A stretch of 64,000 bases of DNA from CAZKAP01 sp964552195 (GTDB taxonomy: Bacteria > Bacteroidota > Bacteroidia > Flavobacteriales > Flavobacteriaceae): positions 164,167-228,166 of the forward strand of contig CAZKFM010000005.1 in the NCBI GenBank assembly GCA_964552195.1, in the 5' to 3' direction. Both the position numbers and the translations under genes were made by a program. The notes beneath the pieces were generated by a model that worked only from the letters and a program-made list of their open reading frames with translations, was not told the DNA's origin and did no database searches. This document shows, piece by piece, positions 8,297-17,141 of the stretch (within the stretch, counting starts at the first letter, position 1; the number at the start of each line of letters is the position of its first letter).

Positions 8297-9211
8297 TTAC
8301 GTAACAAGGAAGAATCGGGAAAGGAGCAGAGATACACCCGACATGGACAGTATCACCAGTGCCCAGGACCATCCTCCAAAGGCCCCTCCAAGTACCGCAT
8401 CCAAAAGTACCAGGGACAGCACACCGGTCTTCACAGCTTTTCGGATTCGACCGGGCTGAGGATCGCGGTGAGCCTGATACAACGGATAGGAAACCCAGGC
8501 TCCAAATGCCAATATTCCTGTTATCACAACGGGCCCTAGTCGATTGAAGTACATCAACAAGCCCGAAAGTATAAGAAGAGAGAGCAGATAGAGTCCGAAT
8601 GAGGCTCGGAGCGCCCCTTTTTCTCCCCCGTGCACCTCTCCTCGACTTACGGTGGTAACCGCAAAGATGTAGATCAGAGGAACCAGGGCGAAGCCGGATT
8701 TTTCTATGGTCCACAGCGGGGACATTCCCAGGAGCAGATTGAGCGCCCGGCATACTCCCATAAAGAACGGACCCCAGAAATTGTTCCGCTTTGCCCGGTA
8801 ATCGTAGAACCAAATACACCCCAACAAGAGAAGGGCCCAACCCAGTACGCGCAGGTCGAGCCAGGCGGCGAGGCCAAGAGCCAGCAGGGCCAGGCTCCAG
8901 CCGAAAACCAAAACTTCTTCAGATTTAACGACTCCCGAAGGGATGGGGCGCTCCGGACGCTCTACGGCATCGATTTCGCGGTCGTAGTAGTCGTTCAATA
9001 CTACTCCGGCCGCATATAAAAGAACAGAAATCACCGCGAGTGCTGCGATATACCACGCGGGGAGTACGGTGTGCCACGCCAGGGAGTCACTAAGGGAATA
9101 GGCCGCCACTGCGGCTCCTGCCAGTACATCGGCTGCCGCCGTGGGCAGATTAGCCGGCCGGCACAGTCGCAAATAGGCTTTGAGTTTCTCCGTTCTACGT
9201 GATCTGGTCAC
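8297..9211 (-). CDS. eboC: EboC-type UbiA-family prenyltransferase
   Basis: A 304-residue polytopic membrane protein with about eight helices. It has the UbiA prenyl-diphosphate Mg site NDYYDREID at residues 73-81, followed by ERPIPSG, and a second acidic site YDYRAKRN. UbiA enzymes attach isoprenoid chains to aromatic or sugar acceptors in the membrane. EboC is the conserved UbiA member of the ebo cluster; its acceptor and donor are not known. The start overlaps the eboB stop by 17 bp, supporting one transcript. Confidence 0.87.
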   Translation of the reverse strand: MTRSRRTEKLKAYLRLCRPANLPTAAADVLAGAAVAAYSLSDSLAWHTVLPAWYIAALAVISVLLYAAGVVLNDYYDREIDAVERPERPIPSGVVKSEEVLVFGWSLALLALGLAAWLDLRVLGWALLLLGCIWFYDYRAKRNNFWGPFFMGVCRALNLLLGMSPLWTIEKSGFALVPLIYIFAVTTVSRGEVHGGEKGALRASFGLYLLSLLILSGLLMYFNRLGPVVITGILAFGAWVSYPLYQAHRDPQPGRIRKAVKTGVLSLVLLDAVLGGAFGGWSWALVILSMSGVSLLLSRFFLVT

Positions 9212-10103
9212 TGCTCACCCTGGGTTCCTGGCCTCGGAGTACACTGTTGTCGTTGAAGAGCTGACGCTGGTCAATTCCCTGGGCGTCCTTCCAGTCCGAT
9301 TCCTTCATTCTGCCAGACAGCCCGAAGGTATCCAGGGCATTCTTATAGCAGGTCTTATGGACATCTTCGCGAGAAATTCCCTGCCGGAGCATAAGCGAAG
9401 CCGTCTTGGGTACCGCCATGGGATCGCTGATCCCCCAATCCGCAGAACTGTCCACGATGATTCCATCGCTTCCGAATTTTCTAACGACTTCCACCATCCT
9501 CTGGTTCCCCATTTTAGTCTTGGGGTAAATTGTGAATGCGGCTACGAAACCCCGGTCGAGCACATCCCTAACGGTCTCCTCGTTGTTGTGGTCGATGACC
9601 ACTTTATGGGGTTCCAATCCGTGTTCCAGACAGACTTCCATGCTCCGCAGGGTACCCGCCTTCTTGTCCCGGTGTGGCGTATGCACCTGTACCAGCATAT
9701 CCAGTTCCTTGGCGAGCTCCAATTGCGCACGGAAATACTTGTCCTCTGCCGGTGTCTGATCGTCGTATCCGATTTCACCTATGGCCACCACGTTTTCCTT
9801 GTGCAGATAGAGCGGAAGCAGCTCCATAACCTGTTCCGCCAGGGGTTCGTTATTGGCCTCTTTCGAATTCAACCCGATGGTGCAATAATGCTTAATGCCA
9901 AACTGGCTGGCCCGAAAGGGCTCCCAGCCCACGAGGCTGCTGAAATAGTCCTGAAAGGAACCCACCTGGGTGCGGGGCTGCCCCAGCCAGAACGAGGGCT
10001 CGATAACGGCAACGACACCGGCCGCTGCCATGGCCTCATAATCATCGGTAGTCCTCGCGCTCATGTGAATGTGCGGATCGATAAATTGCATTTTTTCTTC
10101 CAT
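9195..10103 (-). CDS. eboB: EboB-type TatD-like metal-dependent hydrolase
   Basis: A 302-residue TIM-barrel amidohydrolase-type protein. The metal ligands expected for TatD-like enzymes are visible: HIHMS at residues 11-15, EIGYDD in the middle, QVHTPHRDKK, VIDHNNEE and DSSADWGISD. It matches EboB of the ebo cluster. The natural substrate is unknown. It follows eboA by 10 bp and overlaps eboC by 17 bp. Confidence 0.87.
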   Translation of the reverse strand: MEEKMQFIDPHIHMSARTTDDYEAMAAAGVVAVIEPSFWLGQPRTQVGSFQDYFSSLVGWEPFRASQFGIKHYCTIGLNSKEANNEPLAEQVMELLPLYLHKENVVAIGEIGYDDQTPAEDKYFRAQLELAKELDMLVQVHTPHRDKKAGTLRSMEVCLEHGLEPHKVVIDHNNEETVRDVLDRGFVAAFTIYPKTKMGNQRMVEVVRKFGSDGIIVDSSADWGISDPMAVPKTASLMLRQGISREDVHKTCYKNALDTFGLSGRMKESDWKDAQGIDQRQLFNDNSVLRGQEPRVSSDQIT

Positions 10104-10113
10104 GTGAAGTGAA

Positions 10114-10992
10114 TTATGGGGTAGTGGTTTGGGTTCCGAGTTGGTTCCAGTTCAGGAGTCCTCTGGCTGCAGCTGATTCCAGTTTGGGGTAATGTCCCAG
10201 CAATTCCTGTGACAGCGGAGATGAGGAAGCCTGACAAACCAGGGCAGCAGCCTCGTTCTCAGCAGGGTCCTCGCTACTCAGCAGACGCTTCATGTCCTCG
10301 AGCAAAACCTCGTTCAGAAAGGGAGAAACCGGCTTCCAGATAACCGGATCGATCTGTCGTCCGGCAGCCCAGCGTTCATGGGCATAGTCGGAGATGATCC
10401 GAGCCAGATTGGCATTGGACCGCTCCTCCGCGCCTTCGATCTCATTGAGATCTCTTCCCATGAATGCCGCCTTCAGGTACATCTGATTCCACTGCTGCTC
10501 ATTGAAGTACCGGGCCGGATAGGGATTGGAAGCCGAAATGGCATCGAATACCGGAGTGATATTGGTCCGCAATGCTTCCACTGCTGCGAAATGAAACTCT
10601 TCCGGATCGGGCAGGGTGATCAGGTAACGCAGGAAGGTAATCAGCTCCTTGTAGTCGGCTACCTCTATAAGCTTACGCGTTCGTTCGCCATAATAGGCGC
10701 GATTCTCTTTAAGCAGCGTGCTGATCAGCCACATCCTGGCATACTCGGATGCAGTTATGTGATTCTTTTTCAAATACTCCTCCCCCAAGCCCTCAGTTGG
10801 CGCCTGGGAATCAAAAACGCTTTCATTGCCAAAACGGCTGGCACACTGACTGAGAGCGATGTAAAAACGGGAGGCAACCGGTTCCGCTACGAGCTGCTGA
10901 CACTTGTCTTCTATCCAGTCGGTTACGGCCGCGGAGGCTTCCGGTAAGGAAGATCGAAGCCGGTCGAGCTGGTACAAATCGGGGCTGTACAT
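10114..10992 (-). CDS. eboA: EboA family protein
   Basis: A 292-residue helical protein without signal peptide, matching EboA, the hallmark gene of the ebo cluster, annotated elsewhere as a metabolite traffic protein. Sequence alone suggests no catalytic motif. I chose ATG at 10992 (MYSPDLYQLDRL) rather than the GTG at 11013 because that GTG overlaps a perfect -7 promoter box at 11013-11020 and would lie upstream of the transcription start. It is the first gene of the seven-gene minus-strand unit reaching 4207. Confidence 0.8.
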   Translation of the reverse strand: MYSPDLYQLDRLRSSLPEASAAVTDWIEDKCQQLVAEPVASRFYIALSQCASRFGNESVFDSQAPTEGLGEEYLKKNHITASEYARMWLISTLLKENRAYYGERTRKLIEVADYKELITFLRYLITLPDPEEFHFAAVEALRTNITPVFDAISASNPYPARYFNEQQWNQMYLKAAFMGRDLNEIEGAEERSNANLARIISDYAHERWAAGRQIDPVIWKPVSPFLNEVLLEDMKRLLSSEDPAENEAAALVCQASSSPLSQELLGHYPKLESAAARGLLNWNQLGTQTTTP

Positions 10993-11012
10993 CTTTGTCG
11001 TTCCTGGGTTCA

Positions 11013-11020
11013 CAAATATA
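11013..11020 (-). promoter_or_regulatory. -7 promoter element of the ebo operon
   Basis: The minus strand reads TATATTTG, a perfect TAnnTTTG match, about 20 nt before the eboA ATG at 10992. No clear TTG -33 element lies at the usual distance, so the promoter may be weak or need an activator (inference). A near-match TATATTTA at 11051-11058 on the plus strand could serve the divergent miaE. Confidence 0.65.
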
Positions 11021-11075
11021 ACTATCCTAAACCGGCGTTCGTATACATTGTATATTTATTGCCAAACTATCAACT

Positions 11076-11657
11076 ATGCTGGGTCTTAAGTTACCTACCG
11101 ATCCGCGTTGGGTCGACATAGCCGAAAAGAACATCGAAGAAATCCTTACCGATCATGCCTATTGCGAACAGAAAGCAGCCAGTACTGCGATATCCCTGAT
11201 TGTTGGCTTCCCGGAGAAAACCGAGCTGGTCAGGGAGATGATCGCCCTGGCCAGGGAGGAAATGGGGCATTTTCACATGGTGCACGAGAAACTACTGAAA
11301 CGGGGTTATACCCTGGGAAGAGAGCGCATGGATCACTATGTACTGGAACTGATGAAGTTCTTTCCCAAAGGAGGCAGCCGGGAGGATCACCTGATCCATA
11401 AACTCCTGATTGCAGGCCTCATAGAAGCACGAAGCTGTGAACGATTCCGGCTGCTGTCCGAACATATAGCCGATGAAGATCTGGCCGAATTCTACCGCAA
11501 ACTCATGGTTAGCGAAGCGAGCCATTACACCCTCTTTCTGAAGTTTGCCCGTCAGTTCGGAGATCGGGAAAGGGTGGATCGCAAGTGGCAGGAACTGCTG
11601 GATTACGAGGCGGACATCATGAAGAATCTGGGAACCTCAGAGACCATGCACGGCTAA
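11076..11657 (+). CDS. miaE: tRNA-(ms2io6A)-hydroxylase MiaE
   Basis: MiaE is a ferritin-like diiron monooxygenase that hydroxylates the isopentenyl side chain of ms2i6A at position 37 of tRNAs. The 193-residue length and motifs fit: DHAYCEQKAASTA near residue 26, EEMGHFHMVH near 61-70, EARSCERF near 112 and EASHYTLF near 147, supplying the Glu and His diiron ligands. It is divergent from eboA with 83 bp between starts. It ends 9 bp from ppk1, which is convergent. Confidence 0.92.
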   Translation: MLGLKLPTDPRWVDIAEKNIEEILTDHAYCEQKAASTAISLIVGFPEKTELVREMIALAREEMGHFHMVHEKLLKRGYTLGRERMDHYVLELMKFFPKGGSREDHLIHKLLIAGLIEARSCERFRLLSEHIADEDLAEFYRKLMVSEASHYTLFLKFARQFGDRERVDRKWQELLDYEADIMKNLGTSETMHG

Positions 11658-11666
11658 TAAGTGGGA

Positions 11667-13760
11667 TTAGTCCTCTTCTTCCGATAGTTTCTCCTTGTAG
11701 TACTCATAAATGGCTATCTGCGAACGCACCGGCTCTGAAACCTGTTTCCGGTATGCATTGTCCTGTGCGGCATTGAAAACCCGGGCCTTCACATTATCTC
11801 TCCAGGAAATTTCAAAGGTATCCAGCAGTTCCTGCCGGATATCCGGATCGTAAATCGGACAACCCACTTCGACCCGGTTTTCAATATTCCGGGTCATCCA
11901 GTCCGCCGAGGAAATGTAGATTTTCGCTTCTCCCCCATTTCCGAAAATGTATAGCCTGGGGTGCTCGAGAAACTTATCCACCACACTGATGGCCTCGATG
12001 TTCTCGCTCATTCCGGGGACACCGGGAATGAGGCAGTTTACCCCTCTTATGATCAGCTTGATCTCCACCCCGGCCCTGGAGGCTTCGTACAGCTTATCGA
12101 CCATGCGATAGGAAGTAAGACTGTTCATCTTGATCTTGATCAGCCCCTTTTTCCCCTCCTTGGCCAGTGCGATTTCGTTGTCGATCAGGCGCGTGAGCGT
12201 ATTCTTGGTGTAATGCGGGGATACGATCAGATGGCGATACTTGTGGATGCGGTAGCTGGTTTCGAAAAATTCGAATACCCGTTCTACCTCACGGAGAATG
12301 GTGTCATCCGCAGTGAACAGGGTATAATCCGTATAAATACGAGCGGTAGACTCGTTGAAGTTTCCGGTACTGATAAAGCCGTAACGATTGATATTCTTGA
12401 GACCCTCCTTCCGCTCAACCAGACAGATCTTGCTGTGTACCTTAAGCCCCGGTATGCCGAAAATCAGTCGTATGCCTTCTTCCTGAAAACGGTTGGCGTA
12501 CTCAATATTGGCCTTCTCGTCAAAACGCGCCTGCAGTTCGATCTGTACCGTAACCCGCTTGCCGTTGCGGGCCGCATTGATCAGAGCCGCCGCAACCTGC
12601 GAATTCTTCGCGAGCCTATATATGGTAATCTTTATATCGGTAACGTCCGGATCCAGTGCTGCCTCCTTGAGGAAACTGATCAGGTAGGCATAGGTGTGAT
12701 ACGGAGCGAACTGTAGATAGTCCTTCTGTGCAATCTGCCCGAATAGCGAACCGTCCAGTGCGAAACCTTTTATGGGTAAGGGGGGCATGGGCTTGTATAA
12801 CAGCTCGGACTTACCCAGGTTCGGGAAGCGCATATAGTCCTTTCGATTGTGGTATCGCCCTCCGGGAATCACGCTATCGGTCTCTTCTATATGCATCTTA
12901 TTCTTCAGGAAACGAAGGGTATCGATCTTAATGCGCTTGTCGTACACAAAGCGTACCGGATCCGAAATGCGCCTGCCCTCCACGCTACTGGATATCTTAT
13001 CAATGAAACTCTTGGAAAGATCGTCGTCTATATCCAGTTCCGCATCCCGGGTGATCTTGATCATGTGCGCGCTTATGGTATCATAATCGAACATGGGAAA
13101 GATCTCATCCAGATTAAAACGAATCAGGTCGTCGAGCAGGATCACATACTTTCTGCCGTCCAGATCGGGCAATACGACGAAGCGGTCCAGATTGCCCGGT
13201 ATCTCTATCAGTGCATACTGGTTGTCCCTACTCCAGCGCCCCTGTTTGTGATCCCGAACATTTAACTCCATGCGAACGGCCAGATAGGCCGCTGTATCGT
13301 CGAGCATGGGAAAATCGGCAAGATCATTGAGAACAATGGTGATCAGTTCAGGATGTACCTTCTCCTTAAAGAATTCATGCAGGAATTCCACATGCTGATC
13401 TTCAATCTCATTCTCGTCTATGATATAGATGTCGTGGGTCTTCAGCTCTTCTTTGATCGAATCCAGGATATGAAGGCTCTTAGCCTGCAATCGGATCACG
13501 TGCCGTGTAATTTCCTCGAGCAGATCCTTAGCCTTTTCTCCTCCTAGTGCGCTTTTACCCGACTTTCCGGCATCCACTATGCGCTTGACGGTCGCATAAC
13601 GCACCTTGAAAAACTCGTCGAGGTTGTTGCTGAATATTCCCAGAAACCTCAGCCGCTCAATCAGGGGCACTCTGCTGTCTGCGGCCTCCTGCAGGACGCG
13701 ATCGTTGAAGTGGAGCCAGCTGATCTCCCGGTTGATGTACTCGTTCTTCTTTCTAATCAT
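11667..13760 (-). CDS. ppk1: Polyphosphate kinase 1
   Basis: Ppk1 reversibly transfers the gamma phosphate of ATP to polyphosphate. The 697-residue protein has the whole architecture: the N-terminal helical domain starting INREISWLHFNDRVLQEA, the head domain, and two phospholipase D-like catalytic domains. Visible are ITIYRLAKNSQV, GLKVHSKICLV with the likely phosphorylated His, FISTGNFNESTA and VDKFLEHPRLYIF. It overlaps the sixA stop by 8 bp, so the two are co-transcribed. It is the last gene of the pyrR-to-ppk1 run. Confidence 0.96.
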   Translation of the reverse strand: MIRKKNEYINREISWLHFNDRVLQEAADSRVPLIERLRFLGIFSNNLDEFFKVRYATVKRIVDAGKSGKSALGGEKAKDLLEEITRHVIRLQAKSLHILDSIKEELKTHDIYIIDENEIEDQHVEFLHEFFKEKVHPELITIVLNDLADFPMLDDTAAYLAVRMELNVRDHKQGRWSRDNQYALIEIPGNLDRFVVLPDLDGRKYVILLDDLIRFNLDEIFPMFDYDTISAHMIKITRDAELDIDDDLSKSFIDKISSSVEGRRISDPVRFVYDKRIKIDTLRFLKNKMHIEETDSVIPGGRYHNRKDYMRFPNLGKSELLYKPMPPLPIKGFALDGSLFGQIAQKDYLQFAPYHTYAYLISFLKEAALDPDVTDIKITIYRLAKNSQVAAALINAARNGKRVTVQIELQARFDEKANIEYANRFQEEGIRLIFGIPGLKVHSKICLVERKEGLKNINRYGFISTGNFNESTARIYTDYTLFTADDTILREVERVFEFFETSYRIHKYRHLIVSPHYTKNTLTRLIDNEIALAKEGKKGLIKIKMNSLTSYRMVDKLYEASRAGVEIKLIIRGVNCLIPGVPGMSENIEAISVVDKFLEHPRLYIFGNGGEAKIYISSADWMTRNIENRVEVGCPIYDPDIRQELLDTFEISWRDNVKARVFNAAQDNAYRKQVSEPVRSQIAIYEYYKEKLSEEED

Positions 13761-14247
13761 GTGATTTTAATTCGCTGGGCCTGAGTATCAGCTGGGTCCG
13801 GCCCTGCCCTAACGGTTCCCAGTTCTCGGATTCAAATACTATTTCGGCCAGGCCGGCGGTAGGCAGGTTGTCCAAAAACCGGTCACCCAGATGATTTACC
13901 AGATAGGTAAAGGCCTCATTGTGGCCAAACAGTATCGCATGCTTCAGCCCCCGGTCCAATCCCCGGATCACGCCGAGGACCTGCTCGCCCGAAAAGTCAT
14001 ACATTTCCTCCAATACGCGTATGTCCGTTGGGTTTCGACCCCAAGTTCGGGCTGCAATTTCTGCGGTGTGCAAGGCCCTGATGGCCGGGCTGCTGATGAT
14101 CTCTCCGGCGGATTCGGCCCGTTCGCCATAATGACCCGCGATAAGTGCCACATCGCGTATGCCCCTATCCTTGAGGGTGCGGTCCCGATCCGAAACCGGA
14201 TGCTCCCAGGAGGACTTTCCATGTCTTATAAAAGTGATCTTCTTCAA
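13753..14247 (-). CDS. SixA-like phosphohistidine phosphatase
   Basis: A 164-residue histidine phosphatase superfamily protein. The catalytic RHG motif is at residues 8-10 (ITFIRHGKSSWEH) and the second catalytic His is in ILFGHNEAF. Short length with no extra domain fits the SixA group, which removes phosphate from phosphohistidine or small phosphorylated molecules. It overlaps ppk1 by 8 bp; coupling to a kinase with a phospho-His intermediate is suggestive but unproven. Confidence 0.85.
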   Translation of the reverse strand: MKKITFIRHGKSSWEHPVSDRDRTLKDRGIRDVALIAGHYGERAESAGEIISSPAIRALHTAEIAARTWGRNPTDIRVLEEMYDFSGEQVLGVIRGLDRGLKHAILFGHNEAFTYLVNHLGDRFLDNLPTAGLAEIVFESENWEPLGQGRTQLILRPSELKSHD

Positions 14248-14263
14248 ATTAACCTCCGATGAT

Positions 14264-14914
14264 TTAAGGGGCCAACCGCTCCCTGTTCCAATTGTATTCG
14301 GAGTCCATTCGGTATCGAATCCGATCGTGCATGCGATTGGGACGCCCCTGCCAGAATTCGATCTCAGTTGGACGAATCAGAAACCCTCCCCAATAGGGCG
14401 GCCTGGGAACTTCAGTCCCTTCCGGGAACCGCTTCTCGAATTCCTCGAGTGCCTGGTCGAGCTCGTCCCTCGAAGTCACTACAGTACTCTGCCGGGAAGC
14501 CCAGGCTCCCAGTTTGCTCCCCCGCGGTCGACTATCGTAGTACCCGTCTGAAAGGTTCTCGAGCAGTTTCTCCGCCTCACCTTTCCAGATCACCTGCCTT
14601 TCCATGGCCGGCCAGTAAAATGAGGCACACACCCTGTTGTTCTGGGCTATGGCCCTCCCCTTCTCGCTTTCGTAATTCGTAAAAAATTCTATGCCTTCAT
14701 AGGTAAAACGCTTCATGAGTACCACCCGGCCCCTGGGGAAGCCATCAAGCCCCATGGTACTGAGCGTAAAGGCATTGGCTTCATCTACCGAGTCGCCCTG
14801 ATCCACCTCTAGGAACCAATCGCGAAAGAGCTCAATGGGGTTCTCCGGAAGCCCTTCCTCCAGCAGCTGGTTTCGTTGGTAATTCTTGCGGTAATCGCTC
14901 AGGTCTTTCTGCAT
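14264..14914 (-). CDS. pdxH: Pyridoxamine 5'-phosphate oxidase
   Basis: PdxH is an FMN enzyme that oxidises pyridoxine or pyridoxamine 5'-phosphate to pyridoxal 5'-phosphate. The 216-residue sequence shows the family landmarks RGRVVLMKRF and FFTNYESEKGRAI (FMN binding), FYWPAMERQVIWKGEAEKL and the C-terminal signature FWQGRPNRMHDR with RLAP at the end. It is 16 bp upstream of sixA and 40 bp downstream of rnz. Confidence 0.95.
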   Translation of the reverse strand: MQKDLSDYRKNYQRNQLLEEGLPENPIELFRDWFLEVDQGDSVDEANAFTLSTMGLDGFPRGRVVLMKRFTYEGIEFFTNYESEKGRAIAQNNRVCASFYWPAMERQVIWKGEAEKLLENLSDGYYDSRPRGSKLGAWASRQSTVVTSRDELDQALEEFEKRFPEGTEVPRPPYWGGFLIRPTEIEFWQGRPNRMHDRIRYRMDSEYNWNRERLAP

Positions 14915-14954
14915 GGCAATGGTGGCTAATAACTCAAAAAAAGCGGGTTTTCCG

Positions 14955-15893
14955 TCAGGAAATCCGGGCCTTCTTCCGGCCGCACAAAGTTAGTAAATCC
15001 AGTTCGAGTCCGTCCTCTGCAAGGACCACCGGGCTAAACTCCTGTCCGGCCTCCTTGAGAAAATCCTCCGGGCGCTTGTAGCGGGTGGAATAGTGCCCCA
15101 ATATCAGGGCAGAAACCTCCGCCAGTCGCGCGATCCGCCCAGCCTCCAGGGCAGTGGAGTGCCCGGTTCGTTCGCAGAGGTGGGACTCCGATTCCAGGAA
15201 GGTCGATTCATGATACAGACAATCCACACCCCGTATAAGGGGTATCAGTTCCTCATTATAGGCCGTATCGCTGCAGAAGGCATAGCGCATCGGCTGGCTC
15301 GGGGGAAAGGTCAGCTCCGTATTGGGAATCACCCGTTCTCCAATCGCGTAGTCCAGACCGGATTTTAAGCCTGAATACAGCGTCTTGGGTATGTGGTACT
15401 CACGTACTTTCTCGATATTGAGTCGGCGTTCCGGGTAAAATTCCTCGAACAGGAACCCATTGGTGTATATCCGGTGTTTGAGGGGCAGGGTACTGATTCT
15501 CAGTCGCTCAGTCTCCATTAGGACTTGTGGCCCATGGGATTCCAATTCGTGGAAGACCAACGGATAATTGGTCCATGAATCTCCCAGGCGGAGCAGCATA
15601 GTGATCGCTTCCTTCAGGCCTTTGGGTGCGTATATGTGCAGCTCCGACTCCCGTCCAAGCAATCGAAAGGTCGATATTAATCCCGGCAGGCCAAAAAAAT
15701 GGTCGCCATGCAGATGCGATATAAAAATGTGCTGTATGCGCGAGAACTTGACTTTCTGCCGTCTGAGCTGCACTTGGGTTCCCTCTCCGCAATCGATGAG
15801 GAAGAGTTTACCGGCGGCGTCCAGGACCTGGGAAGTGGGATTGGTAAGCCTTCGTGGTGTGGCGGAATAACAACCTAGTATCGTTAATTTCAT
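14955..15893 (-). CDS. rnz: Ribonuclease Z
   Basis: RNase Z cuts the 3' trailer from pre-tRNAs. The 312-residue metallo-beta-lactamase fold protein begins MKLTILGCYSATP and carries the metal motif HLHGDH at residues 60-65, with further ligands in CSDTAYN and LGHYSTRYK. I chose ATG at 15893 because it forms an ATGA overlap with the stop of the preceding gene and because homologs start there; an ATG 15 bp upstream is less likely. Confidence 0.94.
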   Translation of the reverse strand: MKLTILGCYSATPRRLTNPTSQVLDAAGKLFLIDCGEGTQVQLRRQKVKFSRIQHIFISHLHGDHFFGLPGLISTFRLLGRESELHIYAPKGLKEAITMLLRLGDSWTNYPLVFHELESHGPQVLMETERLRISTLPLKHRIYTNGFLFEEFYPERRLNIEKVREYHIPKTLYSGLKSGLDYAIGERVIPNTELTFPPSQPMRYAFCSDTAYNEELIPLIRGVDCLYHESTFLESESHLCERTGHSTALEAGRIARLAEVSALILGHYSTRYKRPEDFLKEAGQEFSPVVLAEDGLELDLLTLCGRKKARIS

Positions 15894-16213
15894 AGACCGA
15901 GGTCCCACTGCATCTTTTCCATATCGATCAGGTCTCTTGCTTCCTGACGGGTGGGAGCCATGTTGATGGTTTCGGTCACCTCATCGTAGCTCAATCGCTC
16001 GCTGAGAATCACCAGAGCTCGCTGAGCATCCGAAAGCTTCTCGCGGTGCTGTTCCAGTAAGCCTATATCGCCTTCCCCCATGGAAGATCCGGGCCAGATC
16101 AGGACGAGATGACCCTCGGTCTGGTCCAATATATCCTGCCAGTAATCCTGTATGGATTTCAACTCCTCTGGCAGTGATACCCATGCGATATCACCCTCTT
16201 GTTCTATCTGCAT
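15890..16213 (-). CDS. Conserved protein upstream of rnz, possibly STAS-like
   Basis: A 107-residue soluble protein. It alternates short strands and helices (VLIWPGSS, ALVILSERL) and ends with TRQEARDLIDMEKMQWDLGL. Similar small proteins sit directly upstream of rnz in other Flavobacteriia as far as I recall; the pattern of buried strands recalls an anti-sigma antagonist (STAS) fold, but I see no conserved phosphorylatable Ser, so this is weak. It overlaps rnz by 4 bp (ATGA) and follows pyrB by 1 bp. Confidence 0.7.
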   Translation of the reverse strand: MQIEQEGDIAWVSLPEELKSIQDYWQDILDQTEGHLVLIWPGSSMGEGDIGLLEQHREKLSDAQRALVILSERLSYDEVTETINMAPTRQEARDLIDMEKMQWDLGL

Positions 16214-16214
16214 A

Positions 16215-17141
16215 CTATTGAATTTTTGAAGCCAGCAGGTAGATAACCGCCATGCGTACGGCCACCCCGTTCTCGACCTGATCCAGAATTATGGAGGCAT
16301 TGGAGTCGGCCATGTCTGAGCTGAGCTCCACACCTCTGTTTATCGGACCGGGATGCATGATCACGATATCCTTTCCGAGTCGTTCCCAACGCTCTCTATC
16401 CAGTCCATACAACATATGGTACTCCCGTGTACTGGGAAAATACTGGGCATCCAGGCGCTCGTTCTGCACACGAAGCATGTTTGCCACATCGCACCATTTC
16501 AAGGCCTGATCCAGTTCACTGAACACCTGAACCCCCATGGTTTCGATGTGTTTCGGAATCAGCGTAGGGGGGCCGCAAAGTGCCACTTCGGCACCGAGTA
16601 ACTTTAGGGCGAAGATATTGGACAGCGCTACGCGTGAATGCAGTATATCACCGACTATGAGCACCTTCTTACCCCCGACTTCGCCCAGCCGCTCACGAAT
16701 GGAATAACAATCCAGCAAGGCCTGCGTCGGATGCTCATGGGTGCCATCTCCAGCGTTTACGACCACCGAGTCCACCCGCTCAGAAAGAAAAAGGGCCGCC
16801 CCCGGACTGGGGTGCCGCATTACGAGCATATCCACCTTCATGGCCAATATGTTATTCACTGTATCGACCAGGGTCTCGCCCTTGTTCACCGAAGACTGTG
16901 AGGCCGAAAAATTGATCACATCTGCCGATAGTCGTTTCTCGGCAAGCTCAAATGAGAGCTTGGTCCGTGTACTGTTTTCGAAAAATATATTGGCCAAAGT
17001 GATGTCCCTGAGCGAGGGAACCTTCTTGATCGGCCTGTTGATTACCTCCTTGAAATGATCCGCCGTTTCGAAAATCAGGTCGATATCCGATCGTTTCAGG
17101 TAGCGGATTCCGATCAGGTGATTGACGCTTAATTCACTCAT
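16215..17141 (-). CDS. pyrB: Aspartate carbamoyltransferase catalytic subunit
   Basis: PyrB joins carbamoyl phosphate and aspartate in pyrimidine synthesis. The 308-residue sequence has the carbamoyl phosphate loop FFENSTRTKLSFE (STRT at 57-60), the SVNKGETL loop, GDGTHEHPTQALLD, and the aspartate-binding HPGPINRGVE. No regulatory subunit gene pyrI is next to it; control would come from the neighbouring pyrR. It overlaps pyrR by 4 bp (ATGA). Confidence 0.96.
   Translation of the reverse strand: MSELSVNHLIGIRYLKRSDIDLIFETADHFKEVINRPIKKVPSLRDITLANIFFENSTRTKLSFELAEKRLSADVINFSASQSSVNKGETLVDTVNNILAMKVDMLVMRHPSPGAALFLSERVDSVVVNAGDGTHEHPTQALLDCYSIRERLGEVGGKKVLIVGDILHSRVALSNIFALKLLGAEVALCGPPTLIPKHIETMGVQVFSELDQALKWCDVANMLRVQNERLDAQYFPSTREYHMLYGLDRERWERLGKDIVIMHPGPINRGVELSSDMADSNASIILDQVENGVAVRMAVIYLLASKIQ

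Noticed and set aside
9180..10112. 310-codon plus-strand open frame opposite eboB
   Set aside because: EboB on the minus strand has clear metal motifs and operon context; the plus-strand product has no recognisable feature.
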